Assembly: GCA_003280025.1 (NCBI GenBank)
Contig: QCGD01000001.1
Span: 186,001 to 250,000, forward strand
DNA from: Prochlorococcus sp. AG-363-P06
GTDB lineage: Bacteria > Cyanobacteriota > Cyanobacteriia > PCC-6307 > Cyanobiaceae
Direction: 5' to 3'
Length of the DNA: 64,000 nucleotides
Every line of letters starts with the position of its first letter. Position 1 is the stretch's first letter. The notes beneath the pieces are model-generated. The model had not been told where the DNA came from. It saw nothing but the letters and a program-made list of their open reading frames with translations, and ran no database searches. This document shows positions 22,797-32,244 of the stretch, in pieces. A program made the position numbers and the translations under genes.

Positions 22797-25700
22797 TTAT
22801 TTAAGAGAATTAATTGCTTGTTTAATAGCTATTAAGGCAATTTCAATTTCTTCTTCTTTATTCTTGAACCATCTTTGAGACCATATCCTATGGAATTTCC
22901 ATCCAAGTTTTTCTAGATGCGATTGCCTAATCCTATCTCTATCTCTTGCAGTTTCAGAAGAATGATAAGATTCACCATCTACCTCTAAAGCCAATACATA
23001 TCTTCCTTTTTCTTCAGGATGTTGAACTGCAAAATCCAACCTATAACCTGAAACTCCATATTGAGGAACTAAACCAATTCCTCTTTCTACCAAAGAATCA
23101 TAAATATCTTGTTCAAAGGGATTAATTGGAACTTGGGTTATTGATAAATCCCCTAAATCTGAACCTTCACTTTTTACATATCTCAGGTATTGAATAAAAG
23201 CTTTTTTACTAACTTGTTGACCTAATTGATTATCGTCATATTTATATGGATCTATTGCAGAAATAACTTCTACTCTCTTTCTGGCTCTTGTTATTGCTAC
23301 ATTTAATCTTCTAAGACCAAAAAATTTAGGATTATCATAATTCAAAGGACCAAAAAATTGTCTCAAGCTATTTTGATTTTGTGGACCATATCCAGTAGAT
23401 AAGAAAATAACATCTCTCTCATCTCCTTGAATATTTTCTAAATGTCTAATAATGAATTTTTCTTCAGGTTTATCTTCTGGGTAATCAGCTAAATCACTCT
23501 CTTCGTCTACTTGTTTAGAAAATTCATTTTTTAATCTTCTAGCATGTTCTATACCAAATGCTATGACAGCGACACTTTCTTCTGGCTTATTTCTTAAATT
23601 ATTAATGACCAATTCGATAGTCTTTTTACATTCAGCCTCAGGAGAAACTCCACTAATTTCTTTAAATTCTCCTTTAACAAAATGGTATTTGAAGGGTGCG
23701 GTAGATGTAACTGATGGAGCAGTTATCAGTTTTTTGTTATAAAGTTCTGGGTGGCAATTAGAAAAAGATATTAGTCTTTCATCTTCAGAACGATAATGCC
23801 ATAAGAGAGTTTTTGTTCCATAAACTGGAGGTAAAGCTTGTTTAACTGCTTCTAAAAGTGACTCAGTTTCATCAGCGGCACTAAATTCTTCATCATTAAA
23901 ATCATTGCCTTGATCACTATCACCACTAGAGGCAAAAAATGCTGTTGAGGTTGGCGATAATTGCTTGGAATCTCCAGCAACTATTGTCTGCTTACCTCTG
24001 AGTATTGAAGTTATTGCATCGTGAGGGACTATTTGACTGGCCTCATCGAAAATAACGACATCAAAGAAAGGTTCCTTAGATGGCATCACTTTAGAAACCA
24101 CCAAAGGACTCATTGCCCAACAAGGTTTCAGTTTTTTTGTGACATTAGAAACTTTTTCAAATAATTCCCTGGCAGGTTTAAATTTTCTTGACCTTGCTAA
24201 TTCCTGTCTTAAAATTTGAGCTTCATTTGGAAAAGTATTTAAAGCTTTTAAAGCATTATTATTCAAAATTGTACTTATTCTTTCATACGAAGTCTCTATA
24301 TGTTTTTGATCACTTTCTCTAAACTCTTGAACGATATCATCTAGATAATCTCTCTCAAAAGAAGCAATTGCAGGATTATTAATTCTCATTAATTCTTCTA
24401 CTGATTCACACCAAGCTAATGAAGCTTTTTGAAATATTTTTGAGTAATCTATATTATTTTCAAAGTCAATTAATATTTCTTCAAATAGGCCATTTTCTGA
24501 TAAACCTAAATTCAATAGGCTATTTAGCAATTCATTGACTTTAATAATATTTGGAAGGATATCCCTATGTTTGAATAAAATTGAAATCGTTTTCTTCAAT
24601 TTTCCAATATTAGATTTCGCATCTAATTCATCATCAAGAAATTGATTAAGTAAATTAAAATTAGAAAATAAGGCATTTATTTCCTTAAAAATATCGTTTT
24701 CAAACTTGAGTATTTTTATGTTTTTATCATCAAGAATTTTCTTGCTTTTGAAAATATTTAAACCTTTTAAAATATTTTTATAGTTCTTAGCTTGCCCTTT
24801 ATTTATAATTTTTTTAAATATGGATAAATAATTTTTGTATTCTTTATCTGTAAAATATGAGTACCATCTGAAGATTATATTTTTATTAAAAATTAATTTT
24901 AGATAATCTAATTTTTCCTTATCAAGGAGATATTCTTTACTTAAATCTAAAAGTTCATTTGCTAATACTTCGGCTATAGAACTTTCTAGTTGATATATCT
25001 TTTCTAATGAATCTTTATCATTATCACGACAATTTTCCTGAAAAGATATCCAACCATCAACTTCTAAAAGATGTTTCTTAATATTGTCTATCGAACTAAT
25101 TATAGTTTGGATATGATTTGGAGTTTTAATTTTTGATTCAAGAAATGATTTTCTCATCGGGAATGAAAGACTTGCAAATATATTCATTGAATATCTTGAG
25201 AGTTCAGATAATAAATTTTTTAAATTTTTTAATACCTTTGGATTTAGATTATCTATTTCATTTTCATCAATTTGATAAAATTGATCATTATCTTTTTTTG
25301 CTTCAATAGCTAAATTAAGAACATCCGTATAAGTTGTATTCCAAATATTATTTGCGTTTTTCATAACATTACTTCTTGAGACAAGAATATCTCTGGATCT
25401 TGTTAAATCATTATTTTGAAGAACATCTCTCTCTATATATTCAGTTATAAATTCAAATTGCTGCCTAAATGATTCTGCAGGTTTTTTTATAAATGTGTCT
25501 ATTGAATGCAGATCAAGGAAATAATCTTCTAATCCAACCTTGTTAATTCTTTTCTTTACAGCATCAATTGCAGGTCTTTTTTCTGCGACAAAAAGGACAC
25601 TTTTACCTTGCGCTATAAAACTTGAAATTAAGTTTGTAATAGTTTGACTTTTCCCTGTTCCAGGAGGACCCTCTATGACAAGATTCTGTCCTTTTAGCGC

Positions 25701-27014
25701 TGCATTAATAGCAAATTGTTGACTAGAGTCTGCATCTAATACTAAAAATTCATTTTCTGGAGGAATATAGTCTGGCTCTGAAATATCAATTTCTTTGACG
25801 TCATCTCTTAATACTCTTATTGACTTTTCTTCACCTGCTAAAGCGGTAATTAAAATATTATTCATTAACGCATCTCCAGCTGATAAAAGATCCTTCACCA
25901 TAGGGAATTTTAAATATCGCAGATTTTTCATCGCATAACCATCTTCAATCCGAAATTGGAATTCATCTGATATTTCTTCTAATAAATAAGCTCTTACCAT
26001 TTTCTCTCCTTCTGCCTGAGCCAACTTTAATAAGTCTTCGTCAATTTCCTCGCCCAACTTCCTTTTAAGATAAAGAACTAATGCTGGATTAACTTCAGGC
26101 TCATTATTTTTAATAGAAAATGTGATGTGTTTAATTCTTCTTTCCTTTGGATTATTAATAGATAACTTGTAATAAAGTAATGGAGAATAGGCATTATTTA
26201 AAAGATCAGATTCCCAAATAGCAAAACCTGATATCAAGCTGAAAACTTCTATCCCAAACTGATCAAAGTTTTCAATAGCTTCTTTTACTGAGCCCTTAAT
26301 ATTACCTTCTGCTTCAAGTTCTTCTAAATCAGATACACTTATAGAATTTCCATTTAAAAGAGATTGAACAATTTCTTCAGTTGGAATATAAGAAGAATTT
26401 TTAGTCTGTCTAAAACAAATCAAATCATTTCTTCCTGTTAAATCAACCAATTGTTCTGCCCAATAATCAAATCTCTTTAAAATATTTTTTTCAATTTCTG
26501 TTGTTTCATCTTCAGAGATTTCCTCTCCTTTATAATCAGACTCCTGAGAAGATTTAGAATTATCTAATTTATCTTGCAAATACTCTTTTACTGAATTAAA
26601 ACCTTCTGGAATAAAAGTTTCTTCTGAAAATATTTCTTCCTGTAATTCATTAATAAGTACTTTATTATCTTCTTCTATATATTTCTTTTCGATTGATGAA
26701 TAATTATTATTTAATTCAGCTTCTTCATTCTCTGGAAGAATATTTTCTGGATAATTATCTATTGAATTATTAGCTTCTTTTTTAATAGTAATATTATTAG
26801 AAATAATATTTTCCTTCAAATTACTTTCTAAAAATAAACTTATTCTTGTTTTTATATCTTCAAGCTTTCTTGCCGTATAAGGTCTTCTTCTACAACATAT
26901 TTCATATTGAATTTCTTTTAATTCTATAATATTATTTTCCTTTAAAAAACTTTCTCCTGCCTCTATTAATTCGACGGTTTTATATCTTAAATATTTTCTA
27001 TTAGGAAAAGCCAT
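22797..27014 (-). CDS. DUF4011 / SF1 helicase / Vsr-like nuclease, candidate defence protein
   Basis: 1405 aa. In order: a helical N-terminus; a DUF4011-like region (RFDYWAEQLVDLTGRNDLI, about 190-210); SF1 helicase Walker A EGPPGTGKS (about 447); a long helical insert; Walker B VIFDEASQ (about 987); AGDSKQLSP; HYRSEDERLI; ENIQGDERDVIFLS; motif VI NVAITRARKR (about 1240); and a C-terminal nuclease fold (RLDFAV then LALEVDGESYH, RDRIR), where D...EVDG is the PD-(D/E)XK/Vsr pattern. Proteins with this architecture have been reported as single-gene phage defence. It has no modification enzyme beside it. All expected motifs are intact. Confidence 0.9.
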   Translation of the reverse strand: MAFPNRKYLRYKTVELIEAGESFLKENNIIELKEIQYEICCRRRPYTARKLEDIKTRISLFLESNLKENIISNNITIKKEANNSIDNYPENILPENEEAELNNNYSSIEKKYIEEDNKVLINELQEEIFSEETFIPEGFNSVKEYLQDKLDNSKSSQESDYKGEEISEDETTEIEKNILKRFDYWAEQLVDLTGRNDLICFRQTKNSSYIPTEEIVQSLLNGNSISVSDLEELEAEGNIKGSVKEAIENFDQFGIEVFSLISGFAIWESDLLNNAYSPLLYYKLSINNPKERRIKHITFSIKNNEPEVNPALVLYLKRKLGEEIDEDLLKLAQAEGEKMVRAYLLEEISDEFQFRIEDGYAMKNLRYLKFPMVKDLLSAGDALMNNILITALAGEEKSIRVLRDDVKEIDISEPDYIPPENEFLVLDADSSQQFAINAALKGQNLVIEGPPGTGKSQTITNLISSFIAQGKSVLFVAEKRPAIDAVKKRINKVGLEDYFLDLHSIDTFIKKPAESFRQQFEFITEYIERDVLQNNDLTRSRDILVSRSNVMKNANNIWNTTYTDVLNLAIEAKKDNDQFYQIDENEIDNLNPKVLKNLKNLLSELSRYSMNIFASLSFPMRKSFLESKIKTPNHIQTIISSIDNIKKHLLEVDGWISFQENCRDNDKDSLEKIYQLESSIAEVLANELLDLSKEYLLDKEKLDYLKLIFNKNIIFRWYSYFTDKEYKNYLSIFKKIINKGQAKNYKNILKGLNIFKSKKILDDKNIKILKFENDIFKEINALFSNFNLLNQFLDDELDAKSNIGKLKKTISILFKHRDILPNIIKVNELLNSLLNLGLSENGLFEEILIDFENNIDYSKIFQKASLAWCESVEELMRINNPAIASFERDYLDDIVQEFRESDQKHIETSYERISTILNNNALKALNTFPNEAQILRQELARSRKFKPARELFEKVSNVTKKLKPCWAMSPLVVSKVMPSKEPFFDVVIFDEASQIVPHDAITSILRGKQTIVAGDSKQLSPTSTAFFASSGDSDQGNDFNDEEFSAADETESLLEAVKQALPPVYGTKTLLWHYRSEDERLISFSNCHPELYNKKLITAPSVTSTAPFKYHFVKGEFKEISGVSPEAECKKTIELVINNLRNKPEESVAVIAFGIEHARRLKNEFSKQVDEESDLADYPEDKPEEKFIIRHLENIQGDERDVIFLSTGYGPQNQNSLRQFFGPLNYDNPKFFGLRRLNVAITRARKRVEVISAIDPYKYDDNQLGQQVSKKAFIQYLRYVKSEGSDLGDLSITQVPINPFEQDIYDSLVERGIGLVPQYGVSGYRLDFAVQHPEEKGRYVLALEVDGESYHSSETARDRDRIRQSHLEKLGWKFHRIWSQRWFKNKEEEIEIALIAIKQAINSLK

Positions 27015-27216
27015 TAATAGATATAGTTTCTTTTATTTTTGATATTCTTACTTAAATAAAAGAATAATACAATAATAGAATAATTTAGATTCATATTTAA
27101 ACAATTAAAAAGTTAAGCCAATAAATCTTCTGGATTTTGTAATTATAAATTTTATCTTCTCAAGCTTTTGAAATAGTGCAACTTTGGGCATGTAGTTTAG
27201 TGCTAATCTTTTTAGA

Positions 27217-27474
27217 CTACTTAATAATTTTAATTTTAGGTTCATATACAGCACCATTGCATACTGCTACACCAAGATTTTCTTTTGCTTCTTTAGTCAA
27301 ACCTTTTAAATTCTTTTCGTTTTCATTAATCCACCGTACAGTTTTATCAAGGCAACGGTTCCAGTAAGCAGCTTTTCTTGAAACAGGAATCAAAGAAATA
27401 AATATTAGAACTATTGCTGCTGTAGATGTAATTACGCAGTATTTAATAATATTTGGACTATTATGTAGTGACAT
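27217..27474 (-). CDS. Small membrane-anchored protein
   Basis: 85 aa. One helix (CVITSTAAIVLIFISLIPVS, about 13-32) is followed by a soluble tail with two Cys (NRCLDK, VAVCNGAVY). Likely exported, N-anchored. Unknown. Confidence 0.65.
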   Translation of the reverse strand: MSLHNSPNIIKYCVITSTAAIVLIFISLIPVSRKAAYWNRCLDKTVRWINENEKNLKGLTKEAKENLGVAVCNGAVYEPKIKIIK

Positions 27475-27605
27475 AAAAAAGAGATTAAAACCTTTTAAAA
27501 TTATATCTAATTTCTACAAGCTGTTTAATCTTTTAGAGCATAAAGACTGATATACAGAAGAAAAATAATCGTAGTAAATTTTATTTATTGAATTGGAGGA
27601 ATCTA

Positions 27606-27659
27606 ATGATTGATAGTTCACCAAATCGTTTGATTATGATACTTTTTCTAGAAGAGTAG
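27606..27659 (+). CDS. Possible 17-aa peptide on a small transcript
   Basis: MIDSSPNRLIMILFLEE with GGAGG 7 bp upstream and a hairpin terminator 35 bp after the stop. It could equally be a regulatory RNA with an incidental ORF. Confidence 0.3.
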   Translation: MIDSSPNRLIMILFLEE

Positions 27660-27690
27660 ATATTCTTTAAAAAAAATTACTAGATTGGAA

Positions 27691-27725
27691 GAGAGGTTAT
27701 TTTAGAGTTAGGCAACCTCTTTTTA
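27691..27725 (+). terminator. Rho-independent terminator
   Basis: AGAGGTT and AACCTCT arms with a 14-base loop, then TTTTT. No plus-strand gene longer than 17 codons reads into it, which points to a small RNA or peptide transcript starting near 27540-27600. Confidence 0.65.
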
Positions 27726-27736
27726 ATATGATTTAA

Positions 27737-27850
27737 TTATTTTGTTTTTATTTTTTTAGTAATTCTTAGGTAAATATAAGTTCCCAAACCAAGTAAGAAC
27801 ATATCTAAATAGATATGCCATTTAGGGAAAATCTGGTGTAATAATTCCAT
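27737..27850 (-). CDS. 37-aa membrane peptide
   Basis: MELLHQIFPKWHIYLDMFLL, then GLGTYIYLRITKKIKTK: one helix and a basic tail. Downstream of the DUF3721 genes on the same strand. Confidence 0.5.
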   Translation of the reverse strand: MELLHQIFPKWHIYLDMFLLGLGTYIYLRITKKIKTK

Positions 27851-27898
27851 TAATAATTCAATACTAATTTATCTGCATTTATATTAACTTCAATTATT

Positions 27899-28342
27899 TT
27901 ATTTTCCTAAGCCATGAATTGCACAAGGCATCCATAAATCACCCATTTTATGAACCCCTTTGCATCCAAGTTTTTTTGCTTCTTCAATAGCTTTTGCTTT
28001 TGTGGGATATGCATAAATATTTCTTGAATCTAAAGAGTTATTTTGTCTAGTACTTTGTTCCAAAGTTGGTCCAACAGGAGTCCAAACCTTTAGCCCCATA
28101 GTGGTTACTCCCGCTGAGAAAACACCCATTCCAACTATGGATGCATTTATTACCCCCATTGCAACTACACCAAGAGAAACTACTCCCATGGGAACAATTC
28201 CAATGGTGATAATGCCCATGGGAACTATTCCAATTGATATATATCCAAGAGGAGCTATCCCAATTGCAATCTTTTTTGGCTTGCTTCCGCAATGCGCAGG
28301 ACCCTCATTTATATTCTTATTAGTTTCCTTTGAATCTTGCAT
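27899..28342 (-). CDS. Decapeptide-repeat plus DUF3721 fusion protein
   Basis: 147 aa. After a hydrophilic N-terminus with PAHCGSKPKK, residues about 25-84 form six repeats of 10 residues on the pattern xS(I/L)G(I/V)VPMGx (for example ISIGIVPMGI, ITIGIVPMGV), which look like a compact beta-structure or membrane-embedded zipper. The C-terminus is DUF3721 (YPTKAKAIEEAKKLGC, GVHKMGDLWMPC). It follows a DUF3721 lipoprotein by 7 bp, so they are co-expressed. Function unknown. Confidence 0.75.
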   Translation of the reverse strand: MQDSKETNKNINEGPAHCGSKPKKIAIGIAPLGYISIGIVPMGIITIGIVPMGVVSLGVVAMGVINASIVGMGVFSAGVTTMGLKVWTPVGPTLEQSTRQNNSLDSRNIYAYPTKAKAIEEAKKLGCKGVHKMGDLWMPCAIHGLGK

Positions 28343-28349
28343 TTAAGTT

Positions 28350-28610
28350 TTAATGGTTATGGTGTTTATGATTGTGATTCTTTTTTTGTTTTGCATTAGA
28401 GTTCTCATGCAATTCATGAGTAGCACATGGCATCCACTTATCACCCATCTTATGAGCTCCAGTGCAATTGAAACTTTTGGCAGCTTTTTTAGCTTCTCTT
28501 CTAGTGTCAAAAAGTGCAGGAGTTTTTGTTTCCTCAACTTTTGAAGTGCAGCCAACTAGAAAAGTTATCAGCAAAAATTGAGAAAAGATAAAAGCTTTTT
28601 TAAAATTCAT
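28350..28610 (-). CDS. DUF3721 lipoprotein with His-rich tail
   Basis: 86 aa. Type II signal peptide with lipobox FLVGC (C21), then the DUF3721 motif (FDTRREAKKAAKSFNC, GAHKMGDKWMPC) and a His/Asn/Lys tail ending HNHKHHNH. The tail and Cys/His content suggest metal binding. It is the intact homolog of the fragment at 13098-13190. First gene of the pair with 27899-28342. Confidence 0.82.
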   Translation of the reverse strand: MNFKKAFIFSQFLLITFLVGCTSKVEETKTPALFDTRREAKKAAKSFNCTGAHKMGDKWMPCATHELHENSNAKQKKNHNHKHHNH

Positions 28611-28822
28611 TTAAATTGATTTAATACTAGGAATGAAAGTTCTTCTTTTAGATTAAAAGCGAAACTTTTTATTGAGTATGTAGATCCACCTAATTGTAAT
28701 AAAATCAAGTTTTTTCTCAAGTAATTTTCTGCAATAAAAGCAAATGATTATGAGTTTATAGTAAATATTTAATAAATAATTAAGTAAATTATGAGTAGAA
28801 TTTAAAGTGACTTTAATTAAAA

Positions 28823-29299
28823 ATGTTTAGAAAATTACTTTTAACCTCTTCTATGATATTCATTATATTTAGTGTTATATATCCTTCAAAAAAAGAAAAT
28901 ACACAATTATTTAGTTACTGTCACTCTCTTGAAAAAATACTAGTTCGGAATTCAATTGAACAAAGAAAAAACTTATCCTTCAGAATTAAATCTGTTTCAC
29001 AAGATTTATCAAAATTAGGGATTAGCAAAACTAGAGGTGCCTTTATAAATAAAATGATTGATGAATATAAGAATTCTAAGAATAATTTCTTAATCAATAT
29101 TGCCCCTAATGAATTTTATTGTTTTGCAGGATATTGGCTTGAGAATGCAAAGCCAGGAATATTTGAAAAAATAATGTTTGAGAAAAGTAAAAAAAGAATT
29201 AATGAAGTGAAAGATATAAAAGATGGCCTAGATAGCTTAATTAAAAATATAGATTCAGAATACAAAAGTTTAAAAAAGGAATTTAATATTCTTTTTTAA
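28823..29299 (+). CDS. Exported helical hypothetical protein
   Basis: 158 aa with an N-terminal hydrophobic signal/anchor (LLLTSSMIFIIFSVIYP). The mature part is Lys-rich and helical with two Cys (YCHSLE, YCFAGYW). No family recognised. Confidence 0.65.
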   Translation: MFRKLLLTSSMIFIIFSVIYPSKKENTQLFSYCHSLEKILVRNSIEQRKNLSFRIKSVSQDLSKLGISKTRGAFINKMIDEYKNSKNNFLINIAPNEFYCFAGYWLENAKPGIFEKIMFEKSKKRINEVKDIKDGLDSLIKNIDSEYKSLKKEFNILF

Positions 29300-29587
29300 T
29301 TGAAAATTAAACCCAAAAAATATAAAATAAATATTTGGCAATTACAAATTGAGTTTGTTTTTAGATACTTTATTTATAGAACTTATTATTTGCTACAGAA
29401 GTTAAAAAATAATTCTCTGAGAAATTCTGATAAGAAGTATTAGTCAATTTATTCCGTAATATGTCTAATAATTCCAAAATCGAAACTTGATAGAAATTGG
29501 ATACTTTTATGACTGCTTTTTCTTCTAAAGAAATAGAAATTTAATATAATTTCTTAAAATAACTTGTCCCTAGATTTATAAGAATTA

Positions 29588-30160
29588 ATGGAAAATAATA
29601 AAAAATATCTTTTTTTGGTTGTTCTTGGAGGTAGAGCCGCTAAAGCAAATATTGAACTACATGATGTTCGATGGGTTATAGGTTCAACAATTGAAGAAAC
29701 ATTTTATGCTTTGAGAAATAGTTGGTTTGGATCTATTAAAGGGTTACATATAGATAGTTATAAAAAAATTAGTTCGATTGATGGCTTCAAGATAAATTTA
29801 AAAAATAATAACAAACAAAGTAAGCATTTTAATAAAGAGAAATATCTCAAAAAAAAATTATGGTTCGTTAATATCGGAGGCTATGATCCAAGTTGTATGC
29901 AAGAGAAACATCAATTTGGGTTTGTAGTCGCCGAAACTTCAACAGAGGCAAAAAATAAAGCTAAATCGAAATGGCTAATTGGGTTTCAGCAAAAGCACAA
30001 AGATGATATTGCTTGTTTAAAAATGTTTAGTGATATAGATGATTGTGAAGTTATAAAAAATATAGACAACTGGGAAATAGAATTAACTTTAGAAAATAAT
30101 TTTGTTGAAGAAACAAATTGTCCTGATTGGTTTGGATATATGAGAATTGATAAATTTTAG
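29588..30160 (+). CDS. DUF1543 protein, tandem domain
   Basis: 190 aa. The first half matches the DUF1543 pattern (LFLVVLGGRAAKANIELHDV, then WFGSIKGLHIDSYK), and the second half (LWFVNIGGYDPSCMQEKHQF, with AETSTEAKNKAK) looks like a repeat of the same fold. Family function unknown. Stands alone. Confidence 0.8.
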   Translation: MENNKKYLFLVVLGGRAAKANIELHDVRWVIGSTIEETFYALRNSWFGSIKGLHIDSYKKISSIDGFKINLKNNNKQSKHFNKEKYLKKKLWFVNIGGYDPSCMQEKHQFGFVVAETSTEAKNKAKSKWLIGFQQKHKDDIACLKMFSDIDDCEVIKNIDNWEIELTLENNFVEETNCPDWFGYMRIDKF

Positions 30161-30385
30161 AATGTCTATTTAAATTAATTAATTTAATTACCAAATTTAA
30201 AAAATAAATTATTTTACCTAATACAATTTTTGCAACCTAATATAAGACATTTCTCTAATTTTTCTATTATTTTAAGTCACCAAATAAAGGATTGTTTTAG
30301 TTTATTAATTAAATAAAATATTGTTATAAATCATGAAAATACTTATACTTAAAAGGTATATGATATTGAAAATAAAAAACTTGTT

Positions 30386-32242
30386 TTGAATAGATATATT
30401 TTAGGTATCTCATGTTTTTATCATGATAGTGCTGCTGTCTTATTAAAAAATGGAGAAATAGTTGCTGCTGTACAAGAAGAAAGATTTTCTAGGAAAAAAC
30501 ATGATTCTAGATTTCCAATATGTGCAATAAAATATTGTCTTTCTTCTCAAAATATTGATTTAAGAGATATTGAAAAGATTATTTATTATGAAAAACCTTT
30601 TTTAACTTTTGAGAGGTTATTGGAAACTTATTTAGCAACCGCTCCTAGGGGTATTAGATCATTTATTACCGCTATGCAGGTTTGGATCAAAGAGAAGTTA
30701 TTTATAAAATCAGAACTCAAAAAGCAGTTCAAAGCGATACAAAAAAACTTATTACCTAATGTAAAAACTAATATACCAAATATTCTTTTTTCTGAACATC
30801 ATCAATCGCATGCAGCCGCAGCATTTTATCCGAGCCCATTTAATGATGCAGTAATTCTTTGTATGGATGGTGTAGGGGAATGGGCTACAACTTCTGCATG
30901 GATTGGGAAAGATAATAAAATAAAACCTTTGTGGGAAATAAGTTTTCCTCACTCTTTAGGACTTTTGTATTCTGCATTTACTTACTATTGTGGTTTTAAA
31001 GTAAATTCTGGAGAATATAAGTTGATGGGTTTAGCTCCTTATGGAGAACCTAGGTACATCAAACAAATAAAAAATAATTTAATCGAAATTAAAGAAGATG
31101 GAAGCTTTCATCTTGATATGCGATTTTTTAAATTTCATAGGGGTTTTAGAATGACAAGTAGAAAATTTAATAAATTATTTGGCTGTGCTCCAAGAAGAAA
31201 TGATCAAGAAATAACTCAATTTCATATGGATTTAGCTGCTTCTATTCAAGCGGTTACAGAAGAAATAGTAATTAAATTAGCAAAATCCCTTAGACAGGAA
31301 ACAGGTTTAAAAAATATTTGCCTTAGTGGAGGGGTTGCTTTAAATTGCGTTGCTAATGGTAAATTATTAAAACAGAATATATTTGAAAATCTTTGGATTC
31401 AACCTGCTAGCGGAGATGCTGGCTCTGCTTTGGGAGCGGCATTTCTTGCTTGGCATGAATATTTAGGAAATAAGAGGCAAGTAAATTTAAATGACTCTAT
31501 GAAAGGAACTTTTCTAGGATGTAATTTTTCTAATGATGAAATTATTAGCTATTTAAAAAGAATTAATGCTCCTCATGATTCTTATCCTGATGAGCAACTG
31601 TTTGAAATTATTGCAGATTTATTAGATAAAGGAAAAGTAGTTGGATGGTTTAATGGATCTATGGAGTTTGGTCCAAGAGCTTTGGGAGGTAGATCAATAA
31701 TCGGAGATCCTCGCAATCAACAAATGCAGAGCATAATGAATCTAAAAATAAAATATAGAGAGAGTTTTCGTCCATTTGCTCCATCTATCTTAGAAGAAGA
31801 TTTATTTAAACAATTTGAAATCAAAGTAAAGAGTCCATATATGCTATTAGTGGCAGGTATAAAAAAGGAACTCAGAAAAGAGATGACAAAAAAACAAAAA
31901 AATCTTTTTGGAATTGAAAAACTAAATATTCCTAGATCTGAAATACCAGCAGTGACACATGTTGATTATTCTGCGAGGGTTCAAACAGTTAACCCAAAAA
32001 CCAATTCACGTTATTATGAATTAATAAGTGCTTTTAAAAGAAAGACAGGTTGCTCTTCAATCGTTAATACATCATTTAATGTAAGAGGAGAACCTATTGT
32101 TTGTACTCCTCAAGATGCTTATAGATGCTTTATGAGAACTGAGATGGATGTTTTAGTACTCCAAAATCAAATTTTATTTAAAGAAAATCAACCATTAACA
32201 GAAAAAGACGAAAAATGGCAACAGGAATTTGAATTGGATTAA
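30386..32242 (+). CDS. NodU/CmcH/SxtI-type O-carbamoyltransferase
   Basis: 618 aa from a TTG (NRYILGISCFYHDSAAVLLK follows); no ATG is available upstream in frame. Markers are HHQSHAAAAFYPSPF (about 138), GEYKLMGLAPYG, the kinase-like LSGGVALNCVANG, EFGPRALGGRSI and the C-terminal SIVNTSFNVRGEPIVCT. These enzymes make carbamoyl-adenylate and carbamoylate sugars or other hydroxyls. First of a four-gene module; the next gene starts 2 bp later. Confidence 0.92.
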   Translation: MNRYILGISCFYHDSAAVLLKNGEIVAAVQEERFSRKKHDSRFPICAIKYCLSSQNIDLRDIEKIIYYEKPFLTFERLLETYLATAPRGIRSFITAMQVWIKEKLFIKSELKKQFKAIQKNLLPNVKTNIPNILFSEHHQSHAAAAFYPSPFNDAVILCMDGVGEWATTSAWIGKDNKIKPLWEISFPHSLGLLYSAFTYYCGFKVNSGEYKLMGLAPYGEPRYIKQIKNNLIEIKEDGSFHLDMRFFKFHRGFRMTSRKFNKLFGCAPRRNDQEITQFHMDLAASIQAVTEEIVIKLAKSLRQETGLKNICLSGGVALNCVANGKLLKQNIFENLWIQPASGDAGSALGAAFLAWHEYLGNKRQVNLNDSMKGTFLGCNFSNDEIISYLKRINAPHDSYPDEQLFEIIADLLDKGKVVGWFNGSMEFGPRALGGRSIIGDPRNQQMQSIMNLKIKYRESFRPFAPSILEEDLFKQFEIKVKSPYMLLVAGIKKELRKEMTKKQKNLFGIEKLNIPRSEIPAVTHVDYSARVQTVNPKTNSRYYELISAFKRKTGCSSIVNTSFNVRGEPIVCTPQDAYRCFMRTEMDVLVLQNQILFKENQPLTEKDEKWQQEFELD

Positions 32243-32244
32243 TT

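Noticed and set aside
22797-27014. RecBCD- or UvrD-type repair helicase
   Set aside because: The DUF4011-like region and C-terminal Vsr-like fold are not found in those enzymes. Motif VI is SF1-like, but the domain order differs.
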